Below, in pieces: positions 38,169 to 48,785 of a DNA stretch of 64,000 nt (position 1 is its first letter; each line of letters starts with the position of its first letter). Source of the DNA: Chloridium humicola (lineage: Eukaryota > Ascomycota > Sordariomycetes > Chaetosphaeriales > Chaetosphaeriaceae); the NCBI GenBank assembly GCA_027569505.1, contig JAPDFF010000085.1, positions 27,510 to 91,509 on the forward strand, given 5' to 3'. The notes under the pieces are model-generated. The model worked only from the letters and a program-made list of their open reading frames with translations, had not been told where the DNA came from and ran no database searches. Made by a program: the position numbers and the translations under genes.

Positions 38169-40658
38169 ATGGCATGCCCACACGTCGGACCTGCCAGTAC
38201 GCTGATTGCCGCTTCTGCAAGCCAGACAATGCTGACCTCTGCCAGATCTGGCTAAGCCAGCGCCCGTCGACTCAGTCTACCGTGAGGACTGCACCCAGTG
38301 CTTCGACTCCATCGTTCGTCTGATCGCCCCATCGGACTCTCTTCTTTCCCGACTGACAATTCCAGGACGACCCTGCCGGCCTAGATGTTTGTCTCAAGTG
38401 CTTCAACGGCGGCTGCGCCGGCGACCGCAACCATGCAAAGCTCCACAACGACAAACGGAAGCACCCGCTGGTCCTCAACATCCGCCGGACACGGAAAGTG
38501 ATTGTTAGGGACGAGCCTCCGCTGAAGATGTCCAAACTTGCCATCGCTGCCGAGACCGAATCCGACCGATATGACACGACCTTGACCGTCAAGTGCCTCG
38601 AGTGCGGCATTGACGACATCGACAAGAGCGACCCGGCGATCGGTTCGACCGTGGAGGCGATTATGAAGGCGAATACATTTTCTCGGAAAGAGGAGGTCAA
38701 GGCGTGGGAGCAAGAGATGACGAGCTGCGAACACATTCTCACAATGCAGCAGGGTCCCCCGCGGCAGATCGAGTCCCAGAATCTGGGTCATTGCTCGCAG
38801 TGCGATCTGAAGGAGAACCTCTGGCTTTGCCTCGAATGTGGCAACCTCGGGTGCGGGCGCCAGCAGTTTGGCGGTGTCGGTGGTAACTCTCACGCTCTGG
38901 CGCACACGACGGAATCCGGACACGGCGTTGCTGTCAAGCTGGGGTCCATCACCCCCGAGGGCAATGCTGACGTCTACTGCTACACGTGCGATGAAGAGCG
39001 GGTTGACGAAGATCTTGGGCCGCACCTCGCCAACTGGGGAATCATCTTGGCGGAGCGACAGAAGACGGAAAAGAGTTTGACTGAGATGCAGATTGAGCAG
39101 AACCTACGGTGGGAGTTCTCGATGACGACCGAGGATGGCAAGGAGCTCACGCCGCTCTTCGGGCCCGGCCTGACTGGTCTCAAGAATCTCGGCAACAGTT
39201 GCTATCTCGCCAGCATTGTCCAGTGTCTTTACGACATCCCTGCCTTCCAACAACGATATGGCGGAGGAGTCGACTCGCCGCCCGATGTGTTAGACCCCGC
39301 CGAGGACTTGGAGACACAACTGCGCAAGGTTGGAGACGGCTTGCTCTCTGGCCGATACTCCAAGCCGGACTCGGACATGATTGTTTCCGAGCATTCGCCC
39401 GAGGTCCCACACCAAAAAGGTCTCCAGCCCTCGATGCTCAAGCACCTGATCGGCCGTGGCCACGCCGAGTTCTCAACCATGCGCCAACAGGATGCCTTTG
39501 AGTTTCTGCAACATCTCATCAAACTTGTCACCCGGTCCCCGCACCCGTCACAGCTCGGCGACCCCACAGCGTCGATGCGCTTCGTCTTGGAGCAGCGCCT
39601 GCAGTGCCTCGGCTGCAAGAAGGTCCGCTACAGCAGCACCGAGCAGGACAGCATCTTCATCGACGTTCCTCTCGAAAAACTTCCCGCAGAGGAAGGCCAA
39701 GAGCCCAAGTACAAGCCCGTCGCCCTGAAGACGTGTCTCGACATCCTTACTGCCCCCGAGACGGTCGAGTTAACCTGCTCGGCATGCGGCAGCAAGGAAG
39801 GGTTTACAAAGCAGCAACTCTTCAAGACCTTCCCCGATGTGCTGGTTGTCAATGCGCGCAAGATGGCTGTCATCAACTGGGTTCCTGTCAAGGTCGACGT
39901 CCCCGTCATGGTTGGGGACGAGCCCTTCTCCATGGATACATATCTTTCCAAGGGCCAGCAGTCTGACGAGGAGCCTTTGCCAGAAGAAGCTGCCACATCG
40001 AGCAATGTTTCTGCCTTTGTGCCGAATCAAGAAGCTCTCGCCATGCTGGAGGCCATGGGCTTCCCGCGCGTCCGCTGCGAGAAGGCGCTACATGCCACAG
40101 GCAACGCCGACGCGAATGCGGCAATGGAGTGGCTGTTCGGTCACATGGACGACCCGGATATTGATGCACCTCTCGACCTTGGTGGCGCCCCTGCCGGGAA
40201 GACGGCCGACCCGGCGGCGATTGCGATGCTCGAGTCGATGGGTCTCGGCGGGCCTCGCGCCGTCAAGGCGCTCAAGGAGTGCGATGGCAACGTTGAGCGG
40301 GCGATCGAGTGGCTGTTCAGCCACCCTGATGATCAGGGCGAGATGGAAGAGGCTGCTGAGACGGATGGGGAAGCATCGAAGACGACGGTCGAGGCAGGCA
40401 GCAGCGCTCTGCCGGCAAACTTCCAGATCCAGTCAATTGTGTGCCACAAGGGGACGAGTATTCATACTGGGTGAGTAGCCCCTCCAAGGTTTCCAACACA
40501 CGCAGACTGACTTTGTTAGACACTACGTCGCCTTCATCCGCAAGAAGCTCGGTGACGAGACGTCGTGGGTGCTGTTCAACGACGAGAAGGTGGTCAAGGT
40601 GGTGGATGTGGAGGAGATGAAGAAGTTTGCCTACGTGTACTTCTTTAAGCGGGTGTAG
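38169..40658 (+). CDS. UBP14: Ubiquitin C-terminal hydrolase of the UBP14/USP5 type
   Basis: Four exons, 38169..38196, 38246..38313, 38366..40470, 40520..40658; 779 residues. The short first exons give MACPHVGPANLAKPAPVDSV then YREDCTQCFDSIDDPAGLDV. Domains in order: a degenerate N-terminal zinc finger (CLKCFNGGCAGDRNH), the ZnF-UBP that binds the free ubiquitin tail (HCSQCDLKENLWLCLECGNL, HALAHTTESGHGVAVKLGS), the peptidase with its Cys box GLKNLGNSCYLASIVQCLY (Cys about 311) and His box GHYVAFIRKKL (about 735, in the last exon), and two UBA domains between them (EALAMLEAMGFPRVRCEKAL, IAMLESMGLGGPRAVKALKE). This enzyme takes apart unanchored ubiquitin chains so they do not block the proteasome. 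Confidence 0.95.
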
Positions 40659-40950
40659 ATCATGGCCGGGCGTTCGCGTGTTACGGGAGGGAAACAGGAC
40701 CCCTGCGAGCGTGATGGTTGTTTTGTAGCGCACTTCCATGGAGAAAATGCATAGAGCGTGTCACTTCTTCATCCAACTGCCACACTTTGGACGTAAACAG
40801 ATTGTAATGATATTCCCGCCTGCCACTCCCAATCCGTTCCAGAGAAACAGACCCGTCCCGACCCGCCCTACTCCTAAACTCCAGCCAGACGCCCATCCCA
40901 ACCACAAGCCCCAAAATCACCTCCTAACACCGCCTTTACTCCCTCCAAGC

Positions 40951-41856
40951 CTACTCGTTCAACCGATAGCTAACCAGCGTCTCCACCTTATGACTCTGCG
41001 TGCTGAACCCGCGCAGCTGGACCCTCTCGCCGTTGACGATCTCCTTGGCGTCGCTGTCGCCCCACTCGACGGGCACGTCGCTCGACGCGTCGGCGTACAC
41101 GAGCACGTTGAAGGTGCAGTCGCCCTGCAGCTGCGGAAGAAAGGTCACGGAGGCGGTGATCTGGCGGAAGATGGCAGCGATCTCGGACTGGATCTCGGCT
41201 TCGGTCTTTTCTTCTTTTGGTGGTTCGGAGGAGGCGGTGGAGGAGTTTTCTTGGTTGTCCTCGGTGGAGGTGGTAGTTGACTTGGAGGATTTGGATTTGG
41301 ACTTTTTAGGTTTGGCAAAGATTTGGACCTGTTGTTCAAGGATGTGTCAGTAGTTGGGACGGTTGGAGGGCGGGAACCGGGGAAGAGGAGGAAGACGCAC
41401 GTCAAACTGCCACCTCTCGATATGCTCGCCCGTGTCCTTGTCGGTAATGACAATCACCAGCTTCTGCACCTTGCCGCCGACCATCCACTTGTCGAGCTGC
41501 GACATGATCTTCTTAATGTAGGCGCGCACTTGGTCGTCTGACGACACCAGCATGTTGAGGCCATACTTCTTGACGGCCGTGAAGTCTTCGGCGGGGTAGA
41601 CTCCTCGTTGGAAGCTGCGGCTGTCAGCGTTGGATCAGTCGAGAATTGCGCGTGAGCTGATCGTACAGAATCGTGTGGATAGAGTATTGAAACTGCCGCG
41701 ACGGAACAGAGGTTAGCAACAGGCTTCTGGGCCGAGAGAGAGTCGTTCTCGGTGCGCTCGGCTTCGACTCACAAACTCGGCGACCAACTTGGCGCTGCCC
41801 TTCAGCGACAGTTTGTGGACCTTGTTCTTGTCCTTTTCTGGCGCTTTTGATGCCAT
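40951..41856 (-). CDS. MAD2: Spindle checkpoint HORMA protein Mad2
   Basis: Four exons, 41856..41773, 41692..41667, 41620..41401, 41328..40951; 235 residues, close to the usual size apart from an insert. Mad2 blocks Cdc20 and the anaphase-promoting complex until chromosomes attach. Seen: HKLSLKGSAKLVAEFFQYSI, FQRGVYPAEDFTAVKKYGLN, DQVRAYIKKIMSQLDKWMVG, KLVIVITDKDTGEHIERWQF, SEIAAIFRQITASVTFLPQL, and the mobile safety-belt end ADASSDVPVEWGDSDAKEIV with VQLRGFSTQSHKVETLVSYR. The linker between the core strand and SEIAAIF is lengthened by a Lys/Ser/Thr/Glu-rich stretch (KPKKSKSKSSKSTTTSTEDN), typical of filamentous fungi as far as I recall. Exon 2 is only 26 nt. Confidence 0.93.
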
Positions 41857-42377
41857 CTTGCTTGATGTATGAATGTGTGTCGTCAAAGTACTGGCGTTTC
41901 TCGTCGAGGTCTCGATGCTGCCGGGAAGATGGATTGCGTCCCTTTGTTTACTTCGCCAGGAGAGTTGAGCGTTGTCAGGGGTTGCGGGCGAATTTCGGCG
42001 GGGTGTCCTGGGCCAATCTTTGCCGGGGTTCGGCCGGAGTTACCCTAACCCCCACCTCATCCATGGAACTCATTCCATGAACAACTCCCTGCCGGGTACA
42101 TCACATTGCCCAGAGAGTGGGAACAAACAACCGTTGGCATGAATCAATTAGACATTTTCATTACAGACTACGGTTCTCCAGGAGCTATCCAAACGTGCTC
42201 TTTACAAAGTACGTATACATGCTTCCTTCATGATCTCATCCAGCGCCCGCTTTCCCGAGGTTAAGTAAAGCATGCAGCTTGGGTATCGTTTGGAATGCGC
42301 CGTGGCGATGGCGAACGAGGGGAGGCCAAAGCTAGAAACCCAGGGCCAAGACTTGCGAAGTCAGACAAAACTTCCGC
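41857..42377. other. MAD2 promoter region and flank of the membrane protein gene
   Basis: About 520 bp with nothing recognised beyond the presumed promoter. Confidence 0.4.
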
Positions 42378-43840
42378 TTACAAACCCCCAGACCTCCGAC
42401 TCCCCTTCGGCGGCTGATTGATCCTCACCACCGTCTCCCCTGATTGCTGGAAATTAAGATACTGCGGCCCCTGCGGTGTGTTTATCACGGGCGGCGTCCC
42501 CGGGGGCATAGGCCATGACATCTGCCCGGGTGACAGCGCGGCACTGATACCACTCCCCGTGCTAACGGTGCTAACGCTGCCGTGGCTGAGGCGAGCATTG
42601 GCCGCCGCGACAATGCGGGGGTCGGGTGGCTCTTGAATCGGCTGCGAGGTTCGGACTCTCCCCGGAGAGAGTATGTTTTCCGGGGCAACGGGGGAGACGG
42701 GAGAGGGGTTGAAGACGCCGCTGCTGGCTATGGATTTGTTGCCGAATAAGGAGACGTGGTTGCTGTCGCGTCTGGTTAGGCCGGCGGGTGGGATTACGAG
42801 AGGATGCAGGCCCCCTGTCTGTTGCATTGGTGGTGGCGGTGACTGCGGGTTGGGAGAGTTGTGATAGAAGAATGCTCCGGCCGGCGCTCCGCTAATGATT
42901 GCTGGTGATCCCGCTGCTGGCGATGGGCTCATCAGGTTTCGGCCCATACTGTCGCGGCCCGGTGTGTCTGATCGAAGGAGGCCGCCGCCTCCCCCGAGCT
43001 TGCTAAATAGTGCAAGCATCCGCTGGACAGCAGGTGACCTCCGGAACCTGTAGAGGAGGAGAGCGAGAAGGGCCAGGAGGAGTAGCAACCCAACTGTGTC
43101 CTGTTAATTCTGTCCAAAAGTCGAACGGGCAGACCGAGCAACTCACCCACTATCCCAGCAATCGCTCCAGCTGGAAGACCGCCGCCTGATGATTTCCCAC
43201 CACCAGAGGTAGACCCGTCTGTCCCGGCTCCCGTGCCTCCATTACCACCTGTGCCTCCTATCCCTCCAGTTCCGGCTCCGTTTGTAGCGGACGGATAAGC
43301 AGCCGACATAACACCCGATTGCCCTGGCTGGGACTGTGAGCTAGTCCCGCCATCCCCGTTCTTGCCAGCATCCCCCGTATGGGTTGGGCCGACTTGCCCC
43401 GTGACACTTGGTCTTCCACTGCCAGTATCAGCTCCAGAACTGGCGCTTCGCGTGGGTCTCGGTTTCGTCCCCCATGAGCTGTTCGTTTCGCCTCCGTTTG
43501 GTTGTATTTGAACCGGGTCTACCGTCGTCGTCGGCAGCGCTTGGTACCCGCCAGCAGTCTGCGCAGGCTGGTTTCCTGCCAGTGCTGTCACTGACTGTTT
43601 TATCGGAGAGGAGGCAGGATTTGGCTGGGGCGAAGCTTGCGGTTCACTTTGTGTCGCCGGCGGCGTCATAGCAGGCGGTTGAGGGGATCGTTGCGTGGTT
43701 TTGGGCGGTGTCAAAGTCGTCGACCGTGTGGTCGGCGGTGCGCCTTTTCTTGTCGTCAGGGTCGTTTTCTTCGTGCTGGTCCATCGCTCCCTTTCCCCCC
43801 GTTGCCTCCTTTGCAAAGCTGACCCGTCCATCAAATGCAT
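42378..43840 (-). CDS. Ser/Thr/Gly-rich single-pass membrane protein
   Basis: Two exons, 43840..43147 and 43093..42378; 469 residues. It opens with MHLMDGSALQRRQRG and no signal peptide, then about 190 residues rich in Thr, Pro, Ser, Gln and finally Gly (GGIGGTGGNGGTGAGTDG). A transmembrane helix spans the intron junction (GGGLPAGAIAGIV joined to VGLLLLLALLALLLYRF), with a basic stop-transfer (RFRRSP). The cytoplasmic side has prolines, QSPPPPMQQTGG and serine-rich stretches, ending NQPPKGSRRSGGL. Such type III layouts occur in fungal surface sensors without signal sequences; function unknown. The join is supported because only the acceptor CACAG at 43094 keeps the helix in frame. Confidence 0.72.
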
Positions 43841-45403
43841 GGTCTCGTTTCTGCTGCCCACAGTGGAGTGCCGAAGGCCGCTCTATAACCCCATCTTCCT
43901 CGAAGATTCAGTCGAATGAAAGTATGGTGTCAAAGGTCCTCCTTCCTCAACTCGATCTCGCTGCCGTTAGCCGAGGCCGCACTTTGGAGGCCGGTCGTTG
44001 AAAGAAAGACGCCGCCCCTGGTCGCGAGAAGAACAAAACGAGTGAAGTCGCGTGGAGTGGGAAACTCCCTCTCACCCTTTGCCGCGCCGGGGACATGGCG
44101 TGGATAAGCACCCACGAGGAGCCAACCCGATTCAAGGCCTGGCCCGCGGAGGGTGTGATTTGATGCCAGGGCCAAGCTGAGATGGGCAAAAGCTGCTTGG
44201 CTTGCATGGCTAGCTCGGCTCAGCGACCGTGCCCCTGACAGGATGCCTGGCGCTTGCCCAAACTTGGAGTTGCACGGACGATGCCTGAGATTTCACGTCC
44301 AAGGCGAAGCCGGAGGCCGGCATCTGAGAATGATGCCTGGGGCCACTGAGCGCCTGTCAACCAGCGAGAAACTCGAAACTCGAAAAACACTATCAGCCAA
44401 CAGGTGCCATGAGAGTTTGAGCACCATCGATTTCTGGATTGATGCTGGAATTACGCTTCACATCCATTGGGGCAATATGCTCCGGACAACTGGTGGATGG
44501 CTCGATTGCATGCACCTGCGCCTCTCCACGGCAGAAAAGAGGGTTGCCTGGTCCCGGGGTTTGGAAATGAGCTTGTTGGTGTTCTGCCAAAGTGACGAAC
44601 CAAGCTCACGACCCGGGCACCAGCTGCTGCCGAGGACAACCTGAAGCCCAACGTCAGGTCAGTCACTCTGCGGCGGTTGGATATTGTGAACTTATACCGT
44701 CCACCGTCATCATATCCATGGGACGACTTTGAGGCTCATGGTCTTAAGAAGAAAACACAACAAACCATCGGATTGGAGAACGCAGGGCTGGTCGGGAAAT
44801 TGAGAAGCGGGCTGGGATGGTCGTGGGAGCGGATTGGCAGGGTTGTTCCCCCCCACAAACCTTTCCAGCTGCACGTGGCAACCGCAAGCCATGCCGCAAA
44901 TTGAAACAGACCCCAATTCTCCACAGTGCTGAGACTTGGCGGCTTCTCTCCATCAACAACACCACAAACATCACCAGGGGGAGGTCACGGCAAGAGATCA
45001 ACGCATCCGACTCAATTCTTCCCCATGATAAATCTCATCAAGGTATCTGGATTCTATTCCAGGCTTTGTACATTAGTATCCTCATCTTCAAACAAGAGAA
45101 AAAGGGGCGAAGCGCCCAAATGCATTCCGTGACTCGGAGCCTCTATCAGTCTGATCATGAGGGGGAGATTGAAGGATGAGATGAAAGACCAGACTCCATC
45201 TTTCCCCGAACGCGATTTAACCCTGCTCGATGATCCCACCGCGAGTGCCACCTCTTCCACGGCCGCGAGCACTTCCACAGCCACCGCCATTACGATTTCT
45301 CCTCCCACCTCCTCGCGAAGCAACTTGACCCTGTACCACTCCCGGAATCTCTCCAGCCGCTGCGCTACCGCTGGCCGTTGTAATGACTGGAGTCTCGGGC
45401 ATG
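43841..45403. other. Long intergenic region, no supported gene
   Basis: 1.56 kb. Open frames (for example 44243..44644 plus and 45157..45447 plus, the latter Ser/Thr-rich) lack domains or a consistent exon pattern. Confidence 0.4.
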
Positions 45404-47437
45404 CTAAATGCGCTTGTCAGGGTATCTTGAGCGGGACCAGACCGTGACTGCTGCCATCCGGTTCTCTTTGCCTCGACGGCGTCTGTTTCTCGAGCGATTC
45501 CCACCTGCGGCCGCAGCACCCCGAGACGACGGCACCCCAATCTCACCCCCATTGTGTTCTTCCGCTCGGCCAGCGCTGATCATCTCCGGAGCCCGAGAAG
45601 ACAGCTCCGAGACACGCCGTTTCCCATCGAGACCAGGAAATGAGCCGAAGTCCCCGTTGACATTGTACCCGTTCAGCTCATCCCCCCAGTTGCCCTCCTC
45701 CCGGTACTCCGTCCCTTTCCGCGCCAACTCTTCTCTGACCTCCTTGATGGGTGGGCCCAGCGGCTTCCTCAAACCAATCGCCAGCGGCTCCGGTGGGTAA
45801 AACCTCTCCTTGACTCCCGGCAAGACGTGCTTCTTGCCCATCTCATTGGGCGCCACACCCCGCGGGCCCGGTTCCTTCCCTTTCCCCATGCCCTTTCTCT
45901 TGCTGTTTTTGCTCTCCATCACCCAGCCGCTGCCCATGTCAAGCTTCCTCATGCTGTTGGTGACGTCGCCCAACTCGCCATGCGAACGAACCTCGAAGTC
46001 CGCCCCAGCCTCCCGCAACACCTCCAACGTCGCCAGCACATGCCAGACCCTCTCGCAACTCTCGTTCTCCAGCAGAAAATGCAGCGCCGTTTGGCCCTGG
46101 GCGTCCTGCTGGTTGGGATCGACCCCGCCGTCGAGGAGAGCATGCACCAGCGGGAAGAAGGCGAACTTGGCCGCGGCGTGGAGGGCGCTCATGGTCTTGC
46201 CGGCCGACGTTGTGGTGCGGACGATGGGGTCGGGGTTGTACCCCAGTAGAGCAATTGCCGCGTCCAGCTGCCCCTGTGTGATGGCCACATACAGCGGCGT
46301 GTACCCTTCGGCGTTGGGAACCTGGGGATCGAGGCCGCCGTGGTCAATTAACAGCGGGATGGCGTCGACAATGCCTGCGGCAGCCGCAAGGTGCAGCGCC
46401 GTCTGCCCTGCGTGCTCGCAGCTGACGGAGCGCCAGCAGCGCGGGGAGCACTCGTGGCGGCGCGTGGTGGGCGTGGGAGCGGCGGCGTCAGCACCGAAGT
46501 CGATCAGCGCCGCGAGGGTTTGGACGAGTTGCTCGTGCCAAGCGAGTGCGGATGCCGACGGCATTGGCAGCGATGCAAGGCTCAAGGTCGTATGTTGATC
46601 GATGTTGCCCTGAACAAGATCGGAGCAGAACCCGAAGCCGGGGTTGGCAGCGAGAGGCGAAAGGGCGGCGCAGTACCGTGCCAGGAGGTCGTCGTCTTTG
46701 TCGCCGTCCCTGTCCAGTGCCGGTGCGGGGACGAGCCGGCCAGCAACCCACTTGATGCTTTTGCCCAGGTAGGGCAGGCAGTATTCGAATTGGGCCGGGA
46801 TGCCTCTCCTGCCCAGGGCAAGGTGGATGACGTTGCCCTCGAAGGGGCCACTAGTGTTGGCATCGGCGCCGGCGGTGAGCAGGAAGCGCGCGGTGCGCGG
46901 CGAGCCGTATCTACAGGCGATGCGGAGCGCCTGGTCGAGCTCCCATTGCGAGTTTGCCGAGGAGCCCTTCGAGAGGCCGGCCAGGGCAAGGAAAAGGGGC
47001 GTTTGGTCGGGGAAGTTCCCGCTGGCGTGGGCGCTGTAGTCGCATCCGGCTTTTACCAGGCAACCGGCCACCTTCGGAGCGTCGGCGGCGAGGGCAAAGT
47101 CGAGGAAGGTCATTCCTTCCAAGTCCTCGAGCGGGATGGGGCCGCCAAGGTCGATCTGGTCGCGGTACTTGGTCGTCACCAATTCGACGACTGTCGTGCA
47201 GTCAAGGTTCGCCCCAGAAACGATCATCTCGGCAAGCACAGAAGCCCGGATCTCTTCATCTTCGTCGCCTCTCTGTTCAATGTAAACGTCGAGGACATGG
47301 CCGGCGAGGAAGCGGTGGAGGTTGGGCGTCAGGCGGCTGACGACGCCCATGTCTCGAAGCTCAAGGTGTTTGAAAACCTCGAGCCACAGCTCTGTTGGCA
47401 TGTGCTCGATGGCGTGTGCCGGCAATTTGGGCTTCAT
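45404..47437 (-). CDS. F-box protein with ankyrin repeats
   Basis: 677 residues from ATG 47437; the frame is also open slightly further upstream to 47491 (LTAVLHPNHLSRDKD). The F-box is at residues ~12-45: EHMPTELWLEVFKHLELRDM then GVVSRLTPNLHRF. Ankyrin repeats follow: TFLDFALAADAPKVAGCLVK, TPLFLALAG, RYGSPRTARFLLTAGADANT, GQTALHLAAAAGIVDAIPLL, GYTPLYVAITQGQLDAAIAL, SALHAAAKFAFFPLVHALLD, GQTALHFLLENESCERVWHV. The last ~200 residues are charged and disordered, with RSRNRRRRGKENR near the end, a possible nuclear signal. F-box proteins recruit targets to SCF ubiquitin ligases through Skp1; ankyrins would bind the target, which is unknown. Fungi carry many such variable genes. Confidence 0.82.
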   Translation of the reverse strand: MKPKLPAHAIEHMPTELWLEVFKHLELRDMGVVSRLTPNLHRFLAGHVLDVYIEQRGDEDEEIRASVLAEMIVSGANLDCTTVVELVTTKYRDQIDLGGPIPLEDLEGMTFLDFALAADAPKVAGCLVKAGCDYSAHASGNFPDQTPLFLALAGLSKGSSANSQWELDQALRIACRYGSPRTARFLLTAGADANTSGPFEGNVIHLALGRRGIPAQFEYCLPYLGKSIKWVAGRLVPAPALDRDGDKDDDLLARYCAALSPLAANPGFGFCSDLVQGNIDQHTTLSLASLPMPSASALAWHEQLVQTLAALIDFGADAAAPTPTTRRHECSPRCWRSVSCEHAGQTALHLAAAAGIVDAIPLLIDHGGLDPQVPNAEGYTPLYVAITQGQLDAAIALLGYNPDPIVRTTTSAGKTMSALHAAAKFAFFPLVHALLDGGVDPNQQDAQGQTALHFLLENESCERVWHVLATLEVLREAGADFEVRSHGELGDVTNSMRKLDMGSGWVMESKNSKRKGMGKGKEPGPRGVAPNEMGKKHVLPGVKERFYPPEPLAIGLRKPLGPPIKEVREELARKGTEYREEGNWGDELNGYNVNGDFGSFPGLDGKRRVSELSSRAPEMISAGRAEEHNGGEIGVPSSRGAAAAGGNRSRNRRRRGKENRMAAVTVWSRSRYPDKRI

Positions 47438-48785
47438 TCTGACGTCTTTGTCGCGACTCAGATGATTGGGGTGTAGGACTGCAGTGAGCAAAGCGTGTCA
47501 ACAAGTGCGTTTTCTGTCGCGTCGCGTACAGGCATCGAACAATGCCCTTTTCCGTCTCCAGGATTAGAAGTGACGATAATTGGAAGGGAGAGAGATGCGA
47601 GAGATAATACTGACCGAGTGCAGAAAGATGCTTACTTGTGGGAGAGAAGTACTGGTGCAAGGTTTGCTGGTCCAGGGAAGACGAGTTCTGCAAGAGAAGG
47701 AAACGGGAAGAAGTGGAATTGTGAGAGAATGAGACTTCAACAATTGTGAACTGATCGTGATGTCTTGCGGCGCGGAGACGCGGCTGGGGGTGCGGCTGCG
47801 GACGCCGAGAGGTTGGCCTCAATATTTGACGACTTGTGATCTGATGGGCTGGAGGTGTTCTGAGAAAAGGTGAAGAGTCCAGGTTATGGATTTTGAGATG
47901 AATGTGAGCGTGTTAAGGTCTGGTTTATATAAAGTAGCACGGGTGATAAATCACGGTCACTGACGTGATGTAGTTCTCTGCGACCTTGTGCCTTGGTGGC
48001 TTTGGGCACGAGGGAAAACGAGGTGCACAACGATAAGCTCCGACTCAACCTTGCAAACTTTTTCGAAATCAGGAGGAACGAATAACCCACATGAACTCAG
48101 GCGGTCACAATGATGCGATTCGAAGGGGGACTCGGAGGGCAACATTTCAGGGCTGAGACACTGCAAAAAGTTGGAAAGGGGGCCGCCGAGAGAAAGAACG
48201 CCGAGAGGACGAGTAACTCACCTTGGGGGTGGCTTAAAGAGTACTGCATGAAAGAGCCGGCGCTCATAGAGCATTCTAGGGATGAACCTATCTAAAGCAA
48301 AAATACGAGAAAAGGGTCAATATACACGAAGTGGTTGAAAGTTGACAGATCGTGCTCTCTAAGTTACGTGGGCTGATAAGTCTTCACAACAACGCAACGA
48401 TGCGGTAAGATAACAGAAGTTCTTAATGTTCGTGTCAGACAGACAGGAAGTGCAGAGCGTTGAGCAGAAAGAATGTCTGCAAGCGAACTTGTAGGTTGGC
48501 CTGTATCCAGACTTATTTTATTTATCCAGCTTGACCAAGACAGCTGGCCGCCACTGCGGTTTGACAGGAACGCTATCCGCTTCCCTCCAGTGATATATAA
48601 CTAGGAGTGACTCTTTATCGCCAAATGCCCAAGTGACGATGCCCAAACCCCGGCGATTATCTACAAAAGTCGTGAAAAGCGTCCCTCTGGCCCGAGGCCT
48701 GACGCTATTGTAAGGTACTAGAAAGATGGGAAAAAGGAAACATGCCAACGGCTGGATGAAAAATGAGAAAAATGTTTTACGCTAT
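47438..48785. other. Long intergenic region, no supported gene
   Basis: 1.35 kb including the F-box gene promoter and the Flc gene 3' flank. A minus-strand frame 48748..48518 (MACFLFPIFLVPYNSVRPRA) has no recognised domain. Confidence 0.4.

Noticed and set aside
45810..47476. Long plus-strand open frames (262 and 361 codons)
   Set aside because: Antisense shadows of the F-box/ankyrin gene, with low-complexity Arg/Gly/Ser composition.
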